Shown: piece after piece, positions 25,595-33,525 of the stretch | Layout of the letters: each line of letters opens with the position of its first letter | Numbering within the stretch: position 1 is the stretch's first letter | Origin: DSXF01 sp964387495 | GTDB taxonomy: Bacteria > Chloroflexota > Anaerolineae > Anaerolineales > Villigracilaceae | Assembly (NCBI GenBank): GCA_964387495.1 | Contig: CAYLXB010000007.1 | Coordinates: forward strand, 14,860-78,859 | DNA: 64,000 bases | Reading direction: 5' to 3' | Notes under the pieces: generated by a model | The model's input: the letters and a program-made list of their open reading frames with translations, nothing else | Told to the model about the DNA's origin: nothing | Database searches by the model: none | Position numbers and translations under genes: made by a program

Positions 25595-26442
25595 TCCCCC
25601 TCGAACTGCTCGCATAACCGCTGCCATTCCCCCAAATCGAGCGTCTCGGCCCGGCGTTGGGGATCGATGCCCGCCGCCTGCAATAACCCGGCCGCCGCCT
25701 CCGGGCCCAGCTTCAACCCTGCCGACAACGAGTTGCGCAGGGTTTTGCGTTTCTGGCTGAAACCGGCCCGGATCAGGCGGAAGAAGGTCTCCAGCAGGGG
25801 CGCGGGGAGGAGCGGCTCGGGCGCGACCTCGATGCACAGCACCGCCGAGTCCACCTGCGGCGCGGGAAAGAAGGCCCCCGCCGGGATGCGCGCCGCCAGG
25901 CTGGGGCGCCCGTAGACCTGCACGCTCAGGGCCAGCAGGCTCAGGTCTCCCGCCGGGGCGCAGATGCGTTCGGCCACTTCCTTCTGGACCGTCAGCACCA
26001 GCCGGCGCGGGCGCACCTCCGCCTCCAGCAGGTGCCGGATGATGGCCGAGGTGATGTAGTAGGGGATGTTGGCCGCCACCAGGTAGCCGGGTGCCAGGAG
26101 CAGGCTGGCCGGCGGGATCTCCAGGATATCCCCCTGCACGATGCGTACGTTCTTCCAGGGTGCCAGCACGGCCCGCAGGGGCGGCAGCAGGTTGGCGTCC
26201 AGTTCGACCGCGATCACCTCGGCGGCGGCTGCGGCCAGGTAGCGCGTCAGGCTGCCCAGGCCGGGGCCGATCTCCAGCACGGTGTCGCTCTTCCCGATCT
26301 GCGCCGCGGCGGCAATCTTTTCCAGGGCGGCCGGGTCCTGCAGGAAGTTCTGGCCCAGGCCTTTCCCGGCGCGCAGGCCGTACTGGCGCAGGATGGCGGC
26401 GGGGTTGAGCGGGGGGATGGGGGGATGCTGCGGCAGTTTCAT
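25567..26442 (-). CDS. rsmA: 16S rRNA dimethyladenosine transferase
   Basis: KsgA-type enzyme that dimethylates two adjacent adenines near the 3' end of 16S rRNA during small-subunit maturation. Motifs: KGLGQNFLQDP, EIGPGLGSLTRYLA for SAM binding, VAVELD-like (IAVELDANL), VQGDIL, and catalytic NIPYYIT (NxPY). FFPAPQVDSAV and FSQKRKTLRNSL are the C-terminal family marks. ATG 26442 overlaps the stop of the upstream LCP gene (ATGA); a TTG two codons earlier is possible. In Bacillus ksgA also follows a YabE-type gene, as here. Confidence 0.96.
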   Translation of the reverse strand: MKLPQHPPIPPLNPAAILRQYGLRAGKGLGQNFLQDPAALEKIAAAAQIGKSDTVLEIGPGLGSLTRYLAAAAAEVIAVELDANLLPPLRAVLAPWKNVRIVQGDILEIPPASLLLAPGYLVAANIPYYITSAIIRHLLEAEVRPRRLVLTVQKEVAERICAPAGDLSLLALSVQVYGRPSLAARIPAGAFFPAPQVDSAVLCIEVAPEPLLPAPLLETFFRLIRAGFSQKRKTLRNSLSAGLKLGPEAAAGLLQAAGIDPQRRAETLDLGEWQRLCEQFEGDQAGGSRSR

Positions 26443-27671
26443 GGGCAATAAAAGATCGATGCGGATGGGTCCGGGGCGGGGGTGCCCGGGGCGCTCTCCT
26501 GCGGCCAGTCGCCGCGCTGGAACGCCTCGATATACGTGCGCAGGATATTGTAATCCACATCCCAGATGAAGACACGCCCTTTGAAGACCGGGTCGTAGAT
26601 GCGCGTGCCCTTGAAATACTCCTCGGGGATGGCGTGGAAGCGGATGTTCTGGCGCGGCATCTGCAGCCCCAGGCAGGCCAGCTGGCTGATCTGCTCCGGG
26701 CTGAGGTCGGTCTGCACACTGCCCCGGAAGGCGGCGATCAGGCTGGGGATCTGCGGGATGACGCGTGGGCTGGACAGTTTGTCACGCAGGCCGCACAGAA
26801 CGTAGTTCTGCACCTCGGCGCGCTCGAAGACGCCGTTCTGGCGCAGGCGGCCCAGCATCAGCGCCTGTTCGCCGTTCAGGTGGTGCCGCCCGGCATCGAA
26901 GACCAGGTCCATGCGCTTGGGCTGGTCGGGGGCGCGGCCGTCCACCCGGTAGGGCAGCTCGACGTCGATGCCGCCCAGTTTGTTCACCACCCGCACGAAG
27001 GTGTACATGTTGACCGCCGCGTAATGGTCGATCCGGGCTTCGAAGTTCAGGGCCAGGGTGCGCGCCAGCAGGCCGGGTCCCCGGGCAGGGTCATTCGTGT
27101 AGCCAAATCCGGTGTTGCCGTACAGGTAGGCCTGGTTGAGCCGTTCGTGGTCCTGGCCGTCCAGGTTGTCGGCGGTGTCGGGGATTTCCACCCACAGGTC
27201 GCGCGGGATCTCCAGCACGCTGACGCCCGGCAGGTCGAAATCCACCCGCACCAGGCGGATCATGTCTGCCAGCCCGTACATGTAGTCGTTGCTGCGGGTG
27301 TCGGTGCCGATGGCCAGCAGCTGTATGCTCCCCGAGCCGCCGCAGTGCAGGGGGTCATTCACTGCAAAGGCCGGGGCAAGGGTCTCCACAGCCGGCATGG
27401 GCGGGATTTCTGGCAGGGGGGTGTTGCTGGGGGTGGCAGGGGGCATGGAGAAGGCCGGCAGGCTGGCATAGGCCATGGCGGGGGTGGCCGTTGGCACGGG
27501 GGTGTTCCAGGCAATGACGGTGGGGGTAAATGCGGGCAGCTCGAGCGGCGGGGCCAGCGGCTTCTGCCAGAAGACCCACAGGTTGGAACCGATCCCGGCT
27601 GCCACGCCGCAGGCCAGGCAGAGGGCCAGCAGTCCGCAGGTGAGCAGCAGGGTCTTGCGTTTGCGGTTCAT
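26439..27671 (-). CDS. LytR-CpsA-Psr (LCP) family cell-wall glycopolymer ligase
   Basis: Extracellular enzyme family that attaches polyprenyl-linked glycopolymers to peptidoglycan. The 410 residues start with a membrane anchor at ~8-30, then a Pro/Thr/Ala-rich linker (~40-100). The LCP domain shows LLAIGTDTRSNDYMYGLADMIRLVRVDF, VSVLEIPRDLWVEIP, RLNQAYLYG, VNKLGGIDVELP, and HHLNGEQALMLGRLRQ, with the conserved Asp and Arg residues. Coupled to rsmA by ATGA and one base after the YabE-like gene. Finding it with the L,D-transpeptidase and VanZ points to a wall-bearing organism. Confidence 0.92.
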   Translation of the reverse strand: MNRKRKTLLLTCGLLALCLACGVAAGIGSNLWVFWQKPLAPPLELPAFTPTVIAWNTPVPTATPAMAYASLPAFSMPPATPSNTPLPEIPPMPAVETLAPAFAVNDPLHCGGSGSIQLLAIGTDTRSNDYMYGLADMIRLVRVDFDLPGVSVLEIPRDLWVEIPDTADNLDGQDHERLNQAYLYGNTGFGYTNDPARGPGLLARTLALNFEARIDHYAAVNMYTFVRVVNKLGGIDVELPYRVDGRAPDQPKRMDLVFDAGRHHLNGEQALMLGRLRQNGVFERAEVQNYVLCGLRDKLSSPRVIPQIPSLIAAFRGSVQTDLSPEQISQLACLGLQMPRQNIRFHAIPEEYFKGTRIYDPVFKGRVFIWDVDYNILRTYIEAFQRGDWPQESAPGTPAPDPSASIFYCP

Positions 27672-27672
27672 T

Positions 27673-28932
27673 TTATTGCAGGACAGGGGGCAGGGTACCG
27701 GGGGCGGGCGCCAGGAAGTAGACCTTCACCCAGCCGCTCATCTCCACGATGTTGTTGTCGTCGAAGCCCAGGTCGATCCAGCGGTAGCGCGAGACACCCA
27801 GCGAACTCTCGATGATGTACCCGCCGCCGATGTCCCCGATCACGGCGAAGCCGTAGCCGGGCACGTAGATGCGCTGGCCCTGCAGGTAGGCATACAGCCC
27901 GGGGTCCACCGCCACCACACCCCGCCCGGCGCGCAGGCCGCTGGCAGTGCCATAGGCGCAGCCGGTGGTGCCCGAGTGGCAGGGGGAGTACCAGGTGGCG
28001 TACATGTCGAGCGTGCGCCAGACCTCCAGCTTCTGGCCGTCCACGCTGATCGTCTCCACCACAACCTTGGTCCCGGTGCGCACGATCTGGGGTTTGGGCG
28101 GGCGTACCACGGTTTCATCCTCCGTCTGGCGGGCCACTTCCTGGCCGTCCGCGTAGCGGATGCGCACCCGGCTGAGGGACAGCCCCGGCTCGCCCGGCTG
28201 GAGGATTTCCTGCTGGTCGAGCGGCAGGTCGCCGGCGGCCTGGTATTCGATCTCGAAGGGGATGGCCTTCTGGCTGAGCAGCAGCGCCTCGTGGACGCGC
28301 ACCACCTGGATCTGCCCGTCTCCCGGCAGGGGCTCGGACTCGGCCGGGATGGACTCGTCCAGCCCCTCCAGCGCCAGCCCCGCCTCGGCCAGGGCCTGCC
28401 CGACCGTGGCGGCCGCCGAACGTGTCTGCAGGCTCTGCCCGCCGGCTTGGACGGTCAGGAGCCTGGCAGGGGTGTAGGTGACGGTCAGCGGGCCGTTCAG
28501 GGGGGTCTCCGCGGGTGGATCGAGGCGGTCGCCGGCGTACAATTCGACTCCCGCTTCGGCCAGGGCCTGCCCGACCGTGAAGGCCGCGGTCTGGATCGGG
28601 CGCGTGCCCTGCGGGCTGACCAGGGTCAGGCTGAGCGCCCGGCGGATCTGCAGGGTCTGCAGGGGCGCATCGGGCAGGGGGGCCGCCGGGTCCACCGCCC
28701 GACCGAGCGCCAGCAGGCGGTCATCCGGGCCAAGCCTGCGCCCGGCCTCCGCCAGCCACTCCGCCGGGGTGCGTCCGGTGCTGGACAGGCTGAAGACCTG
28801 CCCGCCGTCCAGGATGACCACCGCCCGGGTCTGCGGGCGGCAGTCTGCCAGCAGGAACGCGGCCAGGATCAGCAAAAACGCCGGTCGAAGGAAAGGTTTC
28901 ACGGGGAGGATTGTACCCGATTTTGGCCGCAT
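27673..28932 (-). CDS. YabE/Rpf-like protein: DUF348 repeats, G5 and 3D domains
   Basis: 419 residues from ATG 28932, which has GGGGAGGACGA upstream; a GTG at 28902 would give a shorter lipoprotein signal and cannot be ruled out. The signal ends LLADC, a possible lipobox. Three ubiquitin-like DUF348 repeats follow (marks AFTVGQALAEAG and AATVGQALAEAG), then a G5 domain around IPFEIEYQAAGDL. The C-terminal 3D domain, DMYATWYSPCHSG, GVVAVDPGLYAYLQ, YVPGYGFAVIGDIGGG and IDLGFDD, carries the three Asp residues of lytic transglycosylase-like barrels. Predicted wall-remodelling enzyme. It overlaps the upstream transporter gene by 34 bases. Confidence 0.88.
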   Translation of the reverse strand: MRPKSGTILPVKPFLRPAFLLILAAFLLADCRPQTRAVVILDGGQVFSLSSTGRTPAEWLAEAGRRLGPDDRLLALGRAVDPAAPLPDAPLQTLQIRRALSLTLVSPQGTRPIQTAAFTVGQALAEAGVELYAGDRLDPPAETPLNGPLTVTYTPARLLTVQAGGQSLQTRSAAATVGQALAEAGLALEGLDESIPAESEPLPGDGQIQVVRVHEALLLSQKAIPFEIEYQAAGDLPLDQQEILQPGEPGLSLSRVRIRYADGQEVARQTEDETVVRPPKPQIVRTGTKVVVETISVDGQKLEVWRTLDMYATWYSPCHSGTTGCAYGTASGLRAGRGVVAVDPGLYAYLQGQRIYVPGYGFAVIGDIGGGYIIESSLGVSRYRWIDLGFDDNNIVEMSGWVKVYFLAPAPGTLPPVLQ

Positions 28933-29567
28933 TCGTCCTCCCCGCAATGGCATTCCAGGCCGCGTGCCTTTTCGAAGGCTTCCCTGCCCTCGCGGACGGA
29001 GAAGTAGATCAATCCCAGGGCGCCCAGGCTGTCCACCAGCCCAAAGCCGGTCAGTTCGTAGACCAGGCTGGCGGCCAGCAGGACCAGTGACATGTAGATG
29101 CACACCAGGGTGCAGTTCGCATCCGCCAGGATGGGGGCCGAGTCCAGGGCGCGTCCCACCTTGCGCTTGGCCGCCACCAGCGCCCACATGATCCCGATCG
29201 AGAGCAGGGAGATCACCACCCCCGGCAGGCTGGTCTCCGGTTTGTGGCCGCTGATGACGTTGTAGGCCGCGGTGGCCAGCAGGCCGGCAGCCAGCAGGTA
29301 GAAACTTGTCCCGGTGATGCGCAGGGCCGTTTTTTCGAATTCGGAGCGGGGGGCCTCCGGGCTGCGGCGGATGCGCCGGATCATGGCCAGGATGCCGGCG
29401 CCCGAGAGTACCTCGATGAAGGAGTCCACCCCGAAGCCGAAGAGCGTCAGGGCCTCGTCTTCCAGGCCGAAGAAGACCGAAACCAGGCCTTCCAGCAGGT
29501 TGTATCCAACGGTGAAAATTCCAAGCCAGGCTGCATATTTGAAATACCGGTCAAGTTTTGCGGGCAT
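28899..29567 (-). CDS. Cation diffusion facilitator-like transporter, transmembrane domain only
   Basis: 222 residues with about six membrane helices. The family's metal-site stretches FGFGVDSFIEVLSG (helix 2) and PILADANCTLVCIYMS (helix 5) can be recognised. The usual cytoplasmic C-terminal domain is missing; a short tail ECHCGEDECGQ with Cys/His may bind metal instead. Starts three bases after the GNAT gene, likely co-transcribed. The metal is unknown. Confidence 0.82.
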   Translation of the reverse strand: MPAKLDRYFKYAAWLGIFTVGYNLLEGLVSVFFGLEDEALTLFGFGVDSFIEVLSGAGILAMIRRIRRSPEAPRSEFEKTALRITGTSFYLLAAGLLATAAYNVISGHKPETSLPGVVISLLSIGIMWALVAAKRKVGRALDSAPILADANCTLVCIYMSLVLLAASLVYELTGFGLVDSLGALGLIYFSVREGREAFEKARGLECHCGEDECGQNRVQSSP

Positions 29568-29570
29568 GAT

Positions 29571-30152
29571 TCACTCCAGGGATTTGGTCAGGGTGGTCGA
29601 AGCGCCGAAGCCCATCAGGCGCATCGTCAGGGGGTAGTGCCGGGTGCGCACGGCCCGGAAGCCCAGGCGTTCGTACAGGCGGCGGGCGCGCGGGTTGGTA
29701 TCCACCACGTCCAGGCGCACCGAGCGGTAACCGTGCTGGCGGGCAAACTCGCAGACCGCCTGCAGCAGGCAGGTGCCCACCCCCCGGCCGCGCAGGCCCG
29801 CCTCCACGCACAGGCCGTCCATCAGCAGTTCCCCCGCCCGGAAGGTGCGCTGGAAGAGCCGCAGTCCCAGCCAGCGGACCAGCCCCGGCAGGAGGCCAAA
29901 GGCCCGCAGGAAGGGTCCCGGCTCATCCCGGAACAACTGCCGCCTTCCGTGCTGAAGCCCTGCCAGCCCGGCCAGGCGCCCGTCCACGAAGGCGAACAGC
30001 CCCTGCTCCGGCTGCAGCAGCGGCGGGAAGACCGCCAGGGCCTGCTCCTGGCTGAAGAGCGGGGCGAATTTCTGCGCGAAGGCTTCGTAGTAGATCTCCA
30101 CCGCCCGCCGGTGCAGTTCTTCGGGTAGATCATTTCGAATTTCGACCTTCAT
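29571..30152 (-). CDS. GNAT family N-acetyltransferase
   Basis: 193 residues from ATG 30152. The acetyl-CoA-binding signature is ELLMDGLCVEAGLRGRGVGTCLLQAVCEFARQ, followed by RSVRLDVVDTNPRARRLYERLGFR, both typical of GNAT proteins. A TATAAT box lies six bases before the ATG and nothing like a ribosome site fits, so it is probably leaderless. Substrate unknown. Leads into the transporter gene. Confidence 0.9.
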   Translation of the reverse strand: MKVEIRNDLPEELHRRAVEIYYEAFAQKFAPLFSQEQALAVFPPLLQPEQGLFAFVDGRLAGLAGLQHGRRQLFRDEPGPFLRAFGLLPGLVRWLGLRLFQRTFRAGELLMDGLCVEAGLRGRGVGTCLLQAVCEFARQHGYRSVRLDVVDTNPRARRLYERLGFRAVRTRHYPLTMRLMGFGASTTLTKSLE

Positions 30153-30158
30153 AGTCAG

Positions 30159-30187
30159 ATTATACCGGAGAAACGACCCCTCAAAAA
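30159..30187 (-). promoter_or_regulatory. Promoter of the GNAT gene, leaderless type
   Basis: Minus strand TTTTTG (30182-30187), 17-base spacer, TATAAT (30159-30164). Six bases separate the -10 box from ATG 30152, so transcription should begin at the start codon. Confidence 0.6.
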
Positions 30188-30203
30188 ATCCTCTCTCATC
30201 GGG

Positions 30204-30209
30204 TACAAT
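30204..30209 (+). promoter_or_regulatory. -10 box of the SpoU-type methylase gene, leaderless type
   Basis: GGGTACAATC with TACAAT at 30204-30209, six bases before ATG 30216. It mirrors the arrangement of the divergent GNAT gene. Confidence 0.5.
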
Positions 30210-30215
30210 CAAACC

Positions 30216-31013
30216 ATGCCCGAACTGATCTCCAGCCACAGCAACCCGCTCATCAAGCAGCTGCGCGCCCTGCGCCAGAAAAAAGCCCGCGACGAGAGCG
30301 GGCTGTTCCTGGTGGAGGGCATCCATCACGTGGGCGAGGCGCTGGAGGCCGGCTGGGAGGTTCAAACCCTGGTCTACGCCCCCGGCCTGCTGGAGGGCGA
30401 TTTCGCCCGCCGCCTGCTGGAGGACGCTTCCCGGCGCGGCGTGCGGGTCGTGGTGACAACCCCGGACATCTTCACCTCCCTGGCCGAAAAGGACAACCCG
30501 CAGGGCCTGCTGGCTGTGGTGCGCCAGCGCTTTGCCAGCCTGGACGGTCTGACCCCCTCGAAGTCGTTCCGGGGCGTGGCCTGTGTCTCCCCGCAGGACC
30601 CCGGCAACGTGGGCACCATCCTGCGCAGCCTGGATGCTGCCGGTGCGGACGCGCTCTTCCTGCTGGAGGGCGGCGTGGAGCCTTTTCATCCCTCCGCCGT
30701 GCGCGCCAGCATGGGGACGATCTTCTGGAAGCCGCTGGTGCGGGCCTCCTTTGTGGACTTCCTGGCCTGGTGCAAAATCCATGGCTGCTGCCTGGCGGGC
30801 AGTTCCGCCCATGCCGGCCGGGATTACCGCCAGTTCCGGCCTCCGGAGGGTCCTCTTGTCCTGCTGCTTGGCAGCGAGCAGAAAGGGCTTTCCGCCGAAC
30901 ACCTGGCAGCCTGTGATGCCGCCCTCTCCCTGCCCATGCGCGGCCGCGCCAGTTCGCTCAACCTGGCCGTCGCAGCGGGGATCTTGTTGTACGCCCTGGG
31001 GGAGCCGGCCTGA
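30216..31013 (+). CDS. TrmH/SpoU family RNA 2'-O-methyltransferase
   Basis: 265 residues. The N-terminal substrate-binding part starts with ISSHSNPLIKQLRALRQKKARDESGLFLVEG, typical of the YsgA/TrmH group. The SPOUT knot domain has VSPQDPGNVGTILRSLDAAGAD (motif 1 NxGxxxR), LVLLLGSEQKGLS (motif 2) and LPMRGRASSLNLAVAAGILLY (motif 3). It would methylate a ribose in rRNA or tRNA; the exact target cannot be read from sequence. Single gene, divergent from GNAT. Confidence 0.93.
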   Translation: MPELISSHSNPLIKQLRALRQKKARDESGLFLVEGIHHVGEALEAGWEVQTLVYAPGLLEGDFARRLLEDASRRGVRVVVTTPDIFTSLAEKDNPQGLLAVVRQRFASLDGLTPSKSFRGVACVSPQDPGNVGTILRSLDAAGADALFLLEGGVEPFHPSAVRASMGTIFWKPLVRASFVDFLAWCKIHGCCLAGSSAHAGRDYRQFRPPEGPLVLLLGSEQKGLSAEHLAACDAALSLPMRGRASSLNLAVAAGILLYALGEPA

Positions 31014-31050
31014 ATTTCCCGTTATCTTGTGCGCAGGGGGATCACTCGTT

Positions 31051-31410
31051 CTACGCTCCCGCCTCCAGCCACGCCTGCCGCAGCCAATCCTTTACCTCCG
31101 CGTCGATCTCCACTGTTGAATAAAGTTCCAGGTGATGCGTGAAGCGTCCCCGGGCCGGTTCGACGATCTCCTTCCAGCGCGCCGAAGGGTCCCGCCGGCG
31201 GAAGGATAGGGTCAGCACCAGCGGCGCGGCCTTGCGCTTGAGGTACCTGCCGGGAATCCAGGCCAGGGCAAAAGTCTTCTGCCGCCGGAAGGCGATCTGG
31301 CTCCTGCTGACCGCCATCTCCGCCGGGCCGATGCCTGCGAGCGCGGCGCGCAGCGCCTCGAAGATCTGCCTCGACCCTTCCTCTCCGGCGAAGAATTCTT
31401 CCAGGTTCAT
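31051..31410 (-). CDS. DUF5655-like conserved hypothetical protein
   Basis: 119 residues resembling the DUF5655 fold: EEFFAGEEGSRQIFEALRAALAGIGP, SQIAFRRQKTFALAWIPGRYL, LVLTLSFRRRD and FTHHLELYSTVEID. Such domains are small, soluble and of unknown role. ATG 31410 overlaps the stop of the methyltransferase-like gene (ATGA), so it is the last gene of a coupled three-gene set. Confidence 0.8.
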   Translation of the reverse strand: MNLEEFFAGEEGSRQIFEALRAALAGIGPAEMAVSRSQIAFRRQKTFALAWIPGRYLKRKAAPLVLTLSFRRRDPSARWKEIVEPARGRFTHHLELYSTVEIDAEVKDWLRQAWLEAGA

Positions 31411-32183
31411 GCCGGGTACCCCACCAGGTAGGTGAACACGAACAGCGGCGTGCCGGTGGAGGCCTGGCCCATCTCCCAGGCGTACTCTTTGCTCTCAAGA
31501 GAAGCAGTCAGTTCTGCCAGTTCCTGCGGCGAATAGACCCGCAGCAGCGAGACGATCCCATCCCAGCAGGTGGCCAGCGGCACGACCGGGACGAGGTATG
31601 TCCAGAAAAACCGGGAGAAGCGGAGCGGCTTCAGGAAGGGTGTCAGCACGAGATAGCCCAGCAGCGTCATCAAGGGCGCCAGGAGCAGCAGGAAGGCTCC
31701 CAGGGGCGGCTTCAGGCTGGCTTCGAAGATGCCGATGGCTGCCCTGTTCCGGACTGCATCCTGCAGGATCAGCCTGGCCTGGGCGGGCCTGAAGTGGTGA
31801 AAGCCCTCGAACAGGGTGCGCATGCCCTTCAGATGCGGCGGCACCTGCAGGGCATCCACCGGATCGGCCAGGTATTCGATGCCTGCGCCCAACTGCCTGA
31901 CCGCTTCGGGGTGCGGATATTTGTCGCTCAGGCGGATATGGGCCTGCAGTCCGGCCTGGGCGAGCATCGCCTGCAGGCGCAGCCAGGGGCCGCTGCCGCC
32001 GGAGCACAGGTCCAGGATTTCGGCCGTCCCGGCCTGGCGCATGGCCTTGAGGATCAGCGGCACCAGGTTCCTGTGGCCCGCGCCGCGCGTCGCCGCGAAC
32101 TGCAGGTAATCGGTCTGCATGCGCCGGAAGGTTTCCGGGTACCAGGCCTGGTCGGTGAACTCGAACAGGTGGATGCGCCTCAT
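31407..32183 (-). CDS. Class I SAM-methyltransferase-like protein with membrane helices
   Basis: 258 residues from ATG 32183. The N-terminal part has a methyltransferase-like glycine motif, AEILDLCSGGSGPWLRL, and an acidic second strand (HIRLSDKYPHP), then FEGFHHF. From ~160 there are two long hydrophobic segments (LGAFLLLLAPLMTLLGYLVL and FFWTYLVPVVPLATCWDGIV), unusual for this enzyme class. Starts and ends overlap its neighbours as ATGA. Activity and substrate are unknown; membrane attachment is inference. Confidence 0.78.
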   Translation of the reverse strand: MRRIHLFEFTDQAWYPETFRRMQTDYLQFAATRGAGHRNLVPLILKAMRQAGTAEILDLCSGGSGPWLRLQAMLAQAGLQAHIRLSDKYPHPEAVRQLGAGIEYLADPVDALQVPPHLKGMRTLFEGFHHFRPAQARLILQDAVRNRAAIGIFEASLKPPLGAFLLLLAPLMTLLGYLVLTPFLKPLRFSRFFWTYLVPVVPLATCWDGIVSLLRVYSPQELAELTASLESKEYAWEMGQASTGTPLFVFTYLVGYPA

Positions 32184-33151
32184 GTCCCCTCTGTGCCTGC
32201 CGCTTTCTGCGTGAAGTGCTTCCTGGATGAGAGCGCCAGCCCCCAGGTTAGCCCCGGCGGCAGCCCGGCCAGCAGGGCCAGGTGCCAGCCCCGCGCCGGG
32301 ATGCCCCCCAGCCATTCCAGTTCCTGCGGCGGGAAAGCCAGCCCCTCCAGCAGGGCCGGGTAACCGGTGGCCAGGAAGGACCAGGCCGTCGAGAGCGTGA
32401 ACAGCCCCAGCCAGAGCACCGCGCCTGCCCAGGCCCACGCCTGGCGCCGGAAGGTGCCCCAGGTGATGGCGGCCAGGCTGGCGATGGCCAGGTCGAGCAG
32501 CAGGATGCCCGTGTAGCCGTACCGGAAGGTGCCGAAGAGCGGGAAGATACCGTTGAACAGGATCAGCAGGTGCAGCATGACCAGGTGGAATAATTCCAGG
32601 ATGCCCAGGGTCAGGACGGGCAGCGGCAGCGCCTCGAGCCAGCCCGGCTGTCTGCCGCCTGCTTCCAGTGTGCGGGTTACATTTCGCCCGCGGTAGAAGC
32701 GGATCAGCAGCCAGGGTACCGCCAGGTAGCAGGCCCCAAGCACGGCCAGTGCCAGGACGGCACCCAGCGGGGAGATGTCCTTGGAGGCCAGCAGGATGAA
32801 AAAGGCCAGCACGCTCAGCGGCGCGCCGGTCACCAGCCAGCTCCAGAGCAGGCCCTGCGCCAGCGGACGGAGCCAGCGCCGCAGGGCCAGGTGCCCGCAG
32901 CCCAGCAGCAGGCAGACCAAGGCGATCAGGTAGTAACCGGCGATCTGGCTGGCAATGTTGCCGAACATGAAGGAGCCGAATCGAAAGCCCTCATAGTGGA
33001 ATCGGCCGCCCTCCGAAAACAGGTAGAAGCAGTACATCTCCAGGGGCGCCAGCAGGCCAACGGCGATCCCGGCCAGCAGGAGCAGGATACCGATGAGCCG
33101 CAGGTGCAGGCGGCGGTCTTTGTAGTCCGGGTGGGGGGAAGTGGTGTCCAT
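32180..33151 (-). CDS. Polytopic membrane protein, unknown function
   Basis: 323 residues with about eight hydrophobic segments, starting at ~19-45 (LIGILLLLAGIAVGLLAPLEMYCFYLF). No recognised catalytic motif. The extracellular-looking loop SEGGRFHYEGFRFGSFMFGN is polar and aromatic. ATGA overlap with the methyltransferase-like gene suggests the two work together, perhaps as a membrane complex. The only ribosome-site candidate is weak. Confidence 0.78.
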   Translation of the reverse strand: MDTTSPHPDYKDRRLHLRLIGILLLLAGIAVGLLAPLEMYCFYLFSEGGRFHYEGFRFGSFMFGNIASQIAGYYLIALVCLLLGCGHLALRRWLRPLAQGLLWSWLVTGAPLSVLAFFILLASKDISPLGAVLALAVLGACYLAVPWLLIRFYRGRNVTRTLEAGGRQPGWLEALPLPVLTLGILELFHLVMLHLLILFNGIFPLFGTFRYGYTGILLLDLAIASLAAITWGTFRRQAWAWAGAVLWLGLFTLSTAWSFLATGYPALLEGLAFPPQELEWLGGIPARGWHLALLAGLPPGLTWGLALSSRKHFTQKAAGTEGT

Positions 33152-33230
33152 ATGTTTGGAAAGATCTGAATCGGTTTTTTATTCGAACAGCCGTGTTCAT
33201 TGTAGCACAGCCCCCTGGAAATTTCTCTCC

Positions 33231-33271
33231 GCAAAGCAAGGAACCTCCCGCCGGGAGGTTCCTTGCTTTGC
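33231..33271 (-). terminator. Perfect 20-bp inverted repeat, probable terminator
   Basis: GCAAAGCAAGGAACCTCCCG, one central C, then its exact complement. It sits 11 bases after the stop of the small acidic protein gene. No clear T-run follows on either strand, so the role as terminator rests on stem strength and position. Confidence 0.6.
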
Positions 33272-33282
33272 ATCCCTAACTT

Positions 33283-33516
33283 TTAGAGTTCGTCTTCGTC
33301 TTCGTCCAGCCAGGAGTCCTCATCGTCGTCATCGATTTCGGTCTCCTCCCATTCTTCCAACTCGTCTTCCTCATCCCATTCGTTCTCTGCAGCGGCTTCT
33401 TCGTTGGGGGAATAAGTGGCGCAGCCGGTGTCCGGGTCGATTTCGACTGCAGCCGCGCTGCAATAGCCATCATCGAGAAAGATACAGTCCAGGTAGCGGC
33501 AACGGATACGGGGCAT
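33283..33516 (-). CDS. Small cysteine-containing, highly acidic protein
   Basis: 77 residues. The N-terminal half reads RIRCRYLDCIFLDDGYCSAA, with a fourth Cys in DTGCATYSP; the CxxxxC-C-C spacing suggests a small metal-binding fold. The C-terminal half is nearly all Asp and Glu (EWDEEDELEEWEETEIDDDD). AGGAGGAGAGC before the ATG is a strong ribosome site, which supports a real gene. Nine bases after the VKOR gene. I do not know its function; an acidic tail could bind cations or basic proteins. Confidence 0.78.
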   Translation of the reverse strand: MPRIRCRYLDCIFLDDGYCSAAAVEIDPDTGCATYSPNEEAAAENEWDEEDELEEWEETEIDDDDEDSWLDEDEDEL

Positions 33517-33525
33517 GCTCTCCTC

